Source: Alphaproteobacteria bacterium (GTDB lineage: Bacteria > Pseudomonadota > Alphaproteobacteria > UBA8366 > Aestuariispiraceae). From it: a stretch of DNA of 64,000 bases. The notes beneath the pieces were generated by a model. The model had not been told where the DNA came from. It worked only from the letters and a program-made list of their open reading frames with translations, and did no database searches. Made by a program: the position numbers and the translations under genes. Each line of letters opens with the position of its first letter. Positions within the stretch are counted from its first letter, which is position 1. Shown piece after piece: positions 58,400 through 64,000 of this stretch. The stretch lies in NCBI GenBank assembly GCA_006844765.1, contig SPJV01000103.1, positions 21,620 to 85,619 of the forward strand. Direction: 5' to 3'.

Positions 58400-59076
58400 G
58401 CTGGAAAAAATTGTCAAATTCACAGATCGCCTGGCGTGTCGCACAAGACATTCAGGATGGCGCTTATGTGAATCTTGGGATTGGGTTTCCGGAGATGGTC
58501 GCCAAGTTCCAGCCGGCTGGCCGCCATATCACCTATCACACTGAAAACGGTGTGCTTGGATTTGGCCGCGCACCAGAGCCCGGTGAAGAAGACTGGGACC
58601 TGATCAACGCCGGAAAGAAAGCGATCACGCTTGAGCCGGGCGCCAGCTTCTTCCATCACACCGACAGTTTTGCGATGGTGCGTGGTGGTCATCTGGACCT
58701 TGCGGTCTTGGGGGCATACCAGGTTTCGCAAAATGGTGACTTGGCCAATTGGCGGGTAGGATCAAAGGGCGTCCCGGCTGTTGGCGGCGCAATGGATCTG
58801 GTTCATGGCGCCAAGCGGGTCGCGGTGATGACCGATCACATTACCAAGGACGGCAAGCCGAAATTGGTTGAGCGATGTACCTTTCCGCTGACCGGTGTAA
58901 AATGCGTCACCCGCGTTTACACATCGCTTGCGGTGATTGATGTCACCAGCGCGGGCTTCGTGTTGAGAGAGAAAAAACCCGATATCTCAATGGATGAACT
59001 GCAGGACCTCACGGGAGGAAAGCTGCATGTTGACGGTGCCGTAGGAGATTTGGACGTGCCGAGGATTGAAGAATGA
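58396..59076 (+). CDS. pcaJ: 3-oxoadipate CoA-transferase subunit B
   Basis: 226-residue beta subunit carrying the catalytic glutamate in YHTENGVLGFGRAPEPGEED (TENG, where most relatives have SENG). Other motifs: VNLGIGFPEMVAKFQPAGRH, LGAYQVSQNGDLANWRVGSK, GAMDLVHGAKRVAVMTDHI. It overlaps pcaI at its start and pcaF at its end by four bases each. The Ser-to-Thr change next to the catalytic Glu is mild and the subunit should be active. Confidence 0.93.
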   Translation: MSWKKLSNSQIAWRVAQDIQDGAYVNLGIGFPEMVAKFQPAGRHITYHTENGVLGFGRAPEPGEEDWDLINAGKKAITLEPGASFFHHTDSFAMVRGGHLDLAVLGAYQVSQNGDLANWRVGSKGVPAVGGAMDLVHGAKRVAVMTDHITKDGKPKLVERCTFPLTGVKCVTRVYTSLAVIDVTSAGFVLREKKPDISMDELQDLTGGKLHVDGAVGDLDVPRIEE

Positions 59077-60278
59077 ACGAAGTCTTTATCTGCGACTATA
59101 TTCGGACCCCTATCGGCCGGTTTGGCGGGGCGTTAGCATCTGTGCGTGCTGATGATCTGGGCGCCATCCCTCTACGCAGCTTGTTGGAGCGCAATGCTGG
59201 ATTGGACCCGGAAGCGATTGATGAGGTGATCTTTGGCTGCGCCAACCAGGCCGGTGAAGATAACCGCAATGTCGCGCGGATGTCTTTGCTTCTTGCAGGC
59301 TTTCCGGTCAGCGTTCCCGGTACGACCATGAACCGTCTTTGCGGATCCGGCATGGATGCGATCATCACCGGTGCGCGGGCGATCAAGTCGGGCGAGATGG
59401 ACCTGATGGTCGCAGGTGGCGTTGAAAGTATGAGCCGCGCGCCCTTCGTTATGCCAAAGGCAGAGACTGCGTATAGCCGCAATAACGCCGTTTACGATAC
59501 GACCATCGGCTGGCGGTTCGTGAACAAGCTGATGGAGAAGCAATATGGCGTCGATTCAATGCCGGAGACTGCTGAAAACGTTGCTGAGGACTTTGAGGTT
59601 TCTCGTGAGGATCAAGACGCCTTCGCGTTTCGATCCCAGCAAAAAGCGGGTGCCGCGATTGAAAGCGGCCGTCTTGCCAAGGAAATTACGCCGGTCGTCA
59701 TTCCGCAACGCAAAGGCGATGCAATCGTTGTTGATCGGGATGAACATCCGCGTCCTTCCACGACCTTGGGCGATCTTGCCAAGCTTCGCGCGCCGTTCCG
59801 AGAGGGCGGCTCTGTAACCGCTGGTAATGCGAGTGGCGTGAATGATGGTGCGGCTGCTCTTATCCTCGCAAGTGAGGCTGCGGTAAAACGCTATAATCTG
59901 AAGCCAATCGCCCGCATTCTGGGCGGTGCGACGGCGGGGGTTCCCCCACGCATCATGGGCTTTGGTCCGGCGCCGGCGAGCAAGAAGCTGCTTGCACGGT
60001 TGAACCTTACGCCGTCCGATTTTGATGTCATCGAGCTGAATGAGGCATTTGCTTCACAGGGTCTCGCGACTTTGCGTGATTTGGACGTGCCGGATGATGC
60101 ACCCCATGTAAATCCGAATGGCGGGGCGATCGCGCTTGGCCATCCGCTTGGCATGTCCGGCGCAAGGATCACCGGTACCGCGGCGTTGGAGCTGCAATTG
60201 ACCGGTGGCAAACGTTCGCTTTCGACGATGTGTATCGGGGTCGGCCAAGGGATCGCAATTGCCCTGGAAGCCGTGTGA
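59073..60278 (+). CDS. pcaF: 3-oxoadipyl-CoA thiolase
   Basis: 401-residue thiolase that splits 3-oxoadipyl-CoA into succinyl-CoA and acetyl-CoA, ending the pathway. The acyl-accepting Cys is in TTMNRLCGSGMDAIITGARA, the His in NPNGGAIALGHPLGMSGAR and the second Cys in LSTMCIGVGQGIAIALE. VFICDYIRTPIGRFGGALAS at the start is the PcaF pattern. Start overlaps pcaJ; 45 bases then separate it from pcaC, the largest gap inside the pca block. Confidence 0.95.
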   Translation: MNEVFICDYIRTPIGRFGGALASVRADDLGAIPLRSLLERNAGLDPEAIDEVIFGCANQAGEDNRNVARMSLLLAGFPVSVPGTTMNRLCGSGMDAIITGARAIKSGEMDLMVAGGVESMSRAPFVMPKAETAYSRNNAVYDTTIGWRFVNKLMEKQYGVDSMPETAENVAEDFEVSREDQDAFAFRSQQKAGAAIESGRLAKEITPVVIPQRKGDAIVVDRDEHPRPSTTLGDLAKLRAPFREGGSVTAGNASGVNDGAAALILASEAAVKRYNLKPIARILGGATAGVPPRIMGFGPAPASKKLLARLNLTPSDFDVIELNEAFASQGLATLRDLDVPDDAPHVNPNGGAIALGHPLGMSGARITGTAALELQLTGGKRSLSTMCIGVGQGIAIALEAV

Positions 60279-60323
60279 ATGCGAACCGCGCCTAGGCGAA
60301 TTTAGGGAGCTGGAGAAAAGCAT

Positions 60324-60707
60324 ATGACGGAACGATATGATCAGGGGATGGCCGTTCGGCGGCGGGTCCTTGGAGATGCCCATGTGGAGCGCGCCGAGGC
60401 TGCCAAGACCGACCTCGACATGCCTTTTCAGGAGCTGATTACCGAAGGCGCTTGGGGCACGGTATGGAGTTCGGACGCGATCAGTTTACGCGAACGTTCA
60501 ATGCTGACACTTGCGCTTTTGGCGGCTCAGGGGAACTTCGAAGAAATCCCGATGCATATCCGCGCGACCGCCCGCACCGGTGCGTCAAAACGCGATGTAA
60601 TGGAAGCATTCCAACATGTCGCGGTCTATGCCGGTGTTCCACGTGCCAACCACGCCATAAAGCTTGCGAAACAAACATATCTGGAAATGGAGGCTCAGGA
60701 TGACTGA
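60324..60707 (+). CDS. pcaC: 4-carboxymuconolactone decarboxylase
   Basis: 127-residue AhpD-fold enzyme removing CO2 from 4-carboxymuconolactone to give the enol-lactone substrate of PcaD. Motifs: RYDQGMAVRRRVLGDAHVER, FQELITEGAWGTVWSSDAIS, REMSMLTLAL-like RERSMLTLALLAAQGNFEE and the C-terminal EAFQHVAVYAGVPRANHA. It does not have the CxxC of true AhpD. GGAG precedes the start, and the end overlaps pcaH by eight bases. Confidence 0.94.
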   Translation: MTERYDQGMAVRRRVLGDAHVERAEAAKTDLDMPFQELITEGAWGTVWSSDAISLRERSMLTLALLAAQGNFEEIPMHIRATARTGASKRDVMEAFQHVAVYAGVPRANHAIKLAKQTYLEMEAQDD

Positions 60708-61428
60708 CACCGCCCCTCTTATGCCGCGCCGGCGGGAAGTTCATCCCGACCCCTATGATCCGGCCTACAAGACAAGTGTAACGCGCTCCCCGAAGCTTCC
60801 TCTTCTGGCGTTGGAAAGCACGCCGACCGAAGAAACGGGCCCGCTTTTCACTCATGATCTGATTGGTCCTCTGGACAACAACCTGATCGTCAATTTCACG
60901 CAAGGCAAAGGCTTGGCTGTCGGCGAGCGCATTCGCGTACATGGCAAGGTCATGGATGAGCAGGGGCGTCCGGTTCCCAATACATTAGTTGAAATTTGGC
61001 AGGCAAATGCCGGCGGGCGCTACCGCCATATCAAAGATACCTATTTCGCGCCTTTGGATCCGAATTTTGGCGGTTGTGGCCGGACCCTCACCGATGAAGA
61101 TGGGTCATATGAATTCATGACGGTTCGCCCCGGGGCCTATCCCTGGCCAAACCGCGCCAATGATTGGCGTCCCATGCATATTCATTTCTCGATCTTTGGT
61201 CATGCTTTTGGTCAACGATTGATCAGCCAAATGTATTTTGAAGGCGATCCGTTGATTGCACGCTGTCCCATCGTTGAGACCATCAAGGACCGCAGCCAGA
61301 TCGAGCGACTGGTCGCACCGCTGGATATGCAAAATTCCCGTGGTATGGACTATCTCGCCTATCGTTTTGATATCGTCTTGCGCGGGCGCCGCCAAACGCG
61401 CTTCGAAAACAAGCTGGAGGGAATGTAA
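60700..61428 (+). CDS. pcaH: protocatechuate 3,4-dioxygenase beta subunit
   Basis: 242-residue iron-bearing subunit of the intradiol ring-cleaving dioxygenase. The N-terminal long arm (PDPYDPAYKTSVTRSPKLPL) and TLVEIWQANAGGRYRHIKDT are typical. Fe(III) ligands are the Tyr in RPGAYPWPNR, another Tyr in the RYRHI stretch, and the two His in DWRPMHIHFSIFG. It overlaps the end of pcaC and is followed by pcaG after three bases. The in-frame ATG upstream lies inside pcaC and was not used. Confidence 0.96.
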   Translation: MTDTAPLMPRRREVHPDPYDPAYKTSVTRSPKLPLLALESTPTEETGPLFTHDLIGPLDNNLIVNFTQGKGLAVGERIRVHGKVMDEQGRPVPNTLVEIWQANAGGRYRHIKDTYFAPLDPNFGGCGRTLTDEDGSYEFMTVRPGAYPWPNRANDWRPMHIHFSIFGHAFGQRLISQMYFEGDPLIARCPIVETIKDRSQIERLVAPLDMQNSRGMDYLAYRFDIVLRGRRQTRFENKLEGM

Positions 61429-61431
61429 GCC

Positions 61432-62031
61432 ATGCCTCAACCTCTTGATATTCTCGTTGAAACGCCAAGCCAAACGGCTGGCCCCTATGTCCATATCGGC
61501 TGCATTCCGTCCTTTGCGGGGATTGATGGCATCTATCCGCAAGATCTGGCAGAGAGCCCGATTGCGGATGGCGCCAAAGGCGAAATCATCACCATTTCCG
61601 GATCGATCTATGACGGCACCGGCTGGGCCATGCGCGATGCGATGTTCGAAAGCTGGCAGGCCGATGCGGCCGGGCGCTATCCGGGCATGGACGGTGCGGA
61701 TCCGAAGGTTAGCGGTTTCTGCCGTTTCGCAGCGGATAAGGACAGCGGTGAATATACGCTCCGCACGGTCAAACCTGGCGCTGTTCAGACACGCCAAGGT
61801 CAATGGATGGCGCCGCATATCAGCATCTGGATCGTCGCCAGGGGCATTAATGTCGGGCTCTCTACACGTATTTATTTCGCTGAAGATGATCACAGTGCGG
61901 ACCCTCTGTTGAGCCGCATCGAACATCGTCCGCGCGTTGACACGTTGATTGCTGTGAAGGACGATCAAGGCATCTATCGCCAAGACTTCCATCTGCAAGG
62001 CGATCTCGAAACGGTTTTTTTGGACCTTTAA
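61432..62031 (+). CDS. pcaG: protocatechuate 3,4-dioxygenase alpha subunit
   Basis: 199-residue partner of PcaH with the same fold but without the iron ligands. Motifs: ETPSQTAGPYVHIGCIPSFA, FESWQADAAGRYPGMDGAD, RTVKPGAVQTRQGQWMAPHISIWIVARGI (where PcaH has the iron histidines) and IYFAEDDHSADPLLSRI. The C-terminus (GDLETVFLDL) ends at a TAA that lies inside the first unit of an 18-base tandem repeat. Length and end match the family, so the repeat does not add residues. Confidence 0.95.
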   Translation: MPQPLDILVETPSQTAGPYVHIGCIPSFAGIDGIYPQDLAESPIADGAKGEIITISGSIYDGTGWAMRDAMFESWQADAAGRYPGMDGADPKVSGFCRFAADKDSGEYTLRTVKPGAVQTRQGQWMAPHISIWIVARGINVGLSTRIYFAEDDHSADPLLSRIEHRPRVDTLIAVKDDQGIYRQDFHLQGDLETVFLDL

Positions 62032-62073
62032 GCTTCCTTGGACCTTTAAGTTCTCTTGGATTTTTAAAGGGCA
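62020..62073 (+). repeat. 18-bp tandem repeat across the pcaG stop codon
   Basis: Three units of TTGGACCTTTAAG plus five variable bases (62020-62037, 62038-62055, 62056-62073), the third diverged. The period is six codons, so each unit carries TAA in the pcaG frame, giving three in-frame stops in a row. It fills most of the short gap before pcaB. Confidence 0.85.
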
Positions 62074-62097
62074 CGTTCTGTCGGGGGTGAAACACGC

Positions 62098-63153
62098 ATG
62101 TCGATAAATGTGTTTGAACACCCTTGGCTGTCCGGGTTGTTCGGTGATGCCGAAATATCGGCCATATGGGCGGCGGATGCGCAGCTTGCCCATATGCTGG
62201 CCTTTGAGGCCGCTTGGTCCAGGGCGCGGGGGGCTTGCGGGTTAAGCGATGCGCAAGAGGCTGAAGCCACAGCACAGGCCATTGAAAGCACGACAATTGA
62301 CGGCGATGACCTTCGGCGCGGGACAGGCATAGATGGCTTGCCAATTCCGGCACTCGTCAAGCAACTCAAGGCAATTGCCGGGACGAAGGATGTGCATCTC
62401 GGGGCGACATCGCAGGATGTTATTGATACGGCCTTGGCGATCACACTTCTGAAGAGCCTCGATCTCTTCAAATCGCGCCTTGAGGAGATTGTCGGGCAAT
62501 TGGCGCAACTCGAACAGCGTTTCGGTGATCAGGCGATGATGGGGCGGACGCGCATGCAGGCCGCTCTGCCGATCACCGTAAATGACCGTATCGAAACATG
62601 GCGCTTGCCCTTGCAGGGGTATTTGAAACGGATTGAATTACTTCGTCCTAATATTGGCGTGGTTCAGGTGGGGGGCGCCGTTGGAAATCGGGCCGCACTT
62701 GGCGACCATAGCGAATGCATTGTGGCCAGCGTGGCGAAGGCGCTTGACCTCAATGTCAGTGATCGGGCGTGGCATGTGATGCGCGATACTGTGGTGGAGG
62801 CCGCGACTCTCTTCTCTCTCATAAGCGGATCACTCGGTAAGCTGGGCCAAGACATTACCTTGATGGCGCAGCAGGGTGTTGGTGAGATCACGCTATCTGG
62901 AAGCGGCGGTTCCTCTGCAATGCCGCATAAGCAAAATCCCATTCTTGCAGAAACGCTGGTCAGTTTGGCGCGCTACAACGCAACACAGGTTGCGGGTGTT
63001 CATCAAGCCATGGTTCACGAACAAGAACGATCCGGCACTGCCTGGATGTTGGAGTGGCTGACGGTACCGCAAATGGCGCTTGCGACCGGGTCTTCTCTCT
63101 TGCTGACAAAGAAGCTTCTTGCGTCTGTCGAACGCATTGGTGAGGCAGGGTAG
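62098..63153 (+). CDS. pcaB: 3-carboxy-cis,cis-muconate cycloisomerase
   Basis: 351-residue fumarase/aspartase-superfamily enzyme that lactonises 3-carboxy-cis,cis-muconate to 4-carboxymuconolactone. Signature loop GSGGSSAMPHKQNPILAETL, KDVHLGATSQDVIDTALAIT, and GNRAALGDHSE. It is at the short end of the family's range (about 350-450 residues) and lacks the extra C-terminal domain of longer bacterial PcaB, as in rhizobial forms. It ends the operon; the following 220 bases contain no recognisable gene or clear terminator. Confidence 0.94.
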   Translation: MSINVFEHPWLSGLFGDAEISAIWAADAQLAHMLAFEAAWSRARGACGLSDAQEAEATAQAIESTTIDGDDLRRGTGIDGLPIPALVKQLKAIAGTKDVHLGATSQDVIDTALAITLLKSLDLFKSRLEEIVGQLAQLEQRFGDQAMMGRTRMQAALPITVNDRIETWRLPLQGYLKRIELLRPNIGVVQVGGAVGNRAALGDHSECIVASVAKALDLNVSDRAWHVMRDTVVEAATLFSLISGSLGKLGQDITLMAQQGVGEITLSGSGGSSAMPHKQNPILAETLVSLARYNATQVAGVHQAMVHEQERSGTAWMLEWLTVPQMALATGSSLLLTKKLLASVERIGEAG

Positions 63154-63373
63154 GTCGGACCGCACCTCTCTCGCAGGCGGGGCAATTTTTGCGCTACTCG
63201 CCGAGTTGATTGGGTGTTCCGGCTCTCGAACCATTTTACAACAGCGACGAACAAAGCAGCAGGCTTGATTTAGAAGGTCTTAGATTTATCTCGGGTTCCT
63301 GGGTAGTCATGTTTGGTGGCGTCCTATACCGTTCGGCGCGTTTGCAGTACTCAAAAAGGCTTAGGGATTCACG

Positions 63374-64000
63374 ATGATGCCGTTAAAGAAATCTTTGTTT
63401 CTTTCGCTTGTGATCGGGCTTGTTCTAAGTGGGTGCGATGATGCTGCTCCACCAGAGGCCGAGGAACGTGTCCGTGCGATCAAGACTTTTGTCGTGGCTG
63501 ATCGTGCTGGTGCGGATCAACGACGTTTCTCTGGTAGTTTGGAAGCTTCCGACACGTCGGGATTGGCTTTTTCAGTCCCCGGCACCGTTGCCGAAGTAAA
63601 TGTTGCTCAAGGAGACCGCGTCAGTGCGGGTGATATCCTTGCGACCCTTGATCCCGCCCCATTTGATTCCGATGTTTCCGCCGCTCAGGCTGAGCTTGCG
63701 GCGTCCAGGGCGTCGTTCTCCGAAACGGAAAGCGACCTCAATCGCCAACAGGAACTGTTCGATAAAGGATGGGTCGCGCAGGCGGCGCTCGATCAAGCGC
63801 TCGCGGCCTATCGATCTGCTGAAGCGGAATTGAACCTTTACCGCACGCGACTGGGAACGGCGCAGCGCGACCGGGAACGCTCGGCGCTTCGCGCGCCCTT
63901 CGATGGAGTCGTATCGGAACGCTCCGTTGAACCGTTCGAGGAAGTTCAGGCCGGGGCCTCACTCTTCCAAATCAACTCCGAAGGAGCCATGGAGGTCGTC
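63374..64000 (+). CDS. RND efflux periplasmic adaptor lipoprotein (5' part)
   Basis: First 209 codons of a membrane-fusion protein; the rest lies beyond the window. A lipobox (LVIGLVLSGC, Cys about residue 21) indicates a lipid-anchored periplasmic protein. The HlyD/AcrA pattern follows: SGSLEASDTSGLAFSVPGTV and VNVAQGDRVSAGDILATLDP (lipoyl half), a coiled-coil hairpin of about 80 residues (AAQAELAASRASFSETESDL to AELNLYRTRLGTAQ), then RDRERSALRAPFDGVVSERS (second lipoyl half). An RND pump gene is expected next. ATG occurs twice in tandem; the first is used. Confidence 0.88.
   Translation, partial: MMPLKKSLFLSLVIGLVLSGCDDAAPPEAEERVRAIKTFVVADRAGADQRRFSGSLEASDTSGLAFSVPGTVAEVNVAQGDRVSAGDILATLDPAPFDSDVSAAQAELAASRASFSETESDLNRQQELFDKGWVAQAALDQALAAYRSAEAELNLYRTRLGTAQRDRERSALRAPFDGVVSERSVEPFEEVQAGASLFQINSEGAMEVV

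Noticed and set aside
1..64000. CRISPR arrays, transposases, rRNA genes, plasmid or chromosome origins
   Set aside because: No spaced repeat array, no DDE or tyrosine/serine recombinase frame, no rRNA signature and no DnaA-box cluster was seen on either strand.

Overview
The window is a high-GC chromosomal segment of an alphaproteobacterium, most likely from the Rhodospirillales or relatives and probably marine. The evidence is the housekeeping order nagZ - SPOR protein - argS - dgt - erpA - xth at the left end, a PAS_5-type protein pair, TadE/TadG-like genes, and a large share of genes for methylated osmolytes and TRAP transport. Taxonomy is inferred from gene content and order only.

Left end (1-8.1 kb): peptidoglycan recycling, cell-envelope, tRNA charging, nucleotide pool and Fe-S genes, an orphan membrane histidine kinase, exonuclease III and a glutathione S-transferase. 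At 8.1-11.7 kb a DJ-1/PfpI protein faces a Rieske oxygenase that is translationally coupled to a glutamine-synthetase-like ligase, a pairing that suggests amine catabolism by gamma-glutamylation. From 11.7 to 22.6 kb lies a betaine-type cluster. A four-gene minus-strand operon (FAD/GcvT demethylating dehydrogenase, quinone-oxidoreductase-like enzyme, two enolase-superfamily enzymes like hydroxyproline-betaine epimerase) diverges from an RpiR regulator. It is followed by a quaternary-amine-type Rieske oxygenase, two PAS_5 paralogues and a DmdA-like folate-dependent demethylase. An 11-bp sequence is shared by the two intergenic regions on either side of the regulator.

22.7-26.6 kb: an unrecognised protein and three TadG/TadE-like secreted or pseudopilin-type genes. 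26.6-33.8 kb: a carnitine / gamma-butyrobetaine cluster (caiD, ADP-forming acyl-CoA ligase, acyl-CoA dehydrogenase, L-carnitine dehydrogenase, dehydrocarnitine cleavage enzyme) with a divergent GlxA/CdhR-type activator. 33.9-42.5 kb: GDP-mannose and UDP-GlcNAc precursor genes (cpsB, glmS, glmU), two glutathione S-transferases, a PepSY - cytochrome b561 - membrane LuxR module and a DUF3108 protein.

A tRNA-Val(CAC) at 42.7 kb is followed by a 1.5 kb AT-richer patch with orphan small genes and a broken phage-type GNAT acetyltransferase. The patch is bounded by a 21-bp near-perfect direct repeat that begins in the tRNA CCA end, and looks like the remnant of an integrated element. From 44.5 to 51.5 kb come a LysR regulator, a beta-hydroxyacid dehydrogenase and a four-gene minus operon (MttB-family methyltransferase without pyrrolysine, SRPBCC protein, Asp/Glu-racemase-family protein, FAD/GcvT dehydrogenase). 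This operon is the best candidate for an undescribed C1/N-methyl pathway, because no corrinoid protein is nearby.

52.7-63.2 kb: one long plus-strand operon carries a TRAP transporter and every enzyme needed to take 4-hydroxybenzoate through protocatechuate and the beta-ketoadipate pathway to succinyl-CoA and acetyl-CoA (pobA, pcaD, pcaIJ, pcaF, pcaC, pcaHG, pcaB). A divergent AraC-type regulator sits upstream. The window ends inside an RND-type periplasmic adaptor lipoprotein. Two genes (the first PAS_5 protein and pcaG) end inside short tandem repeats that run across their stop codons.
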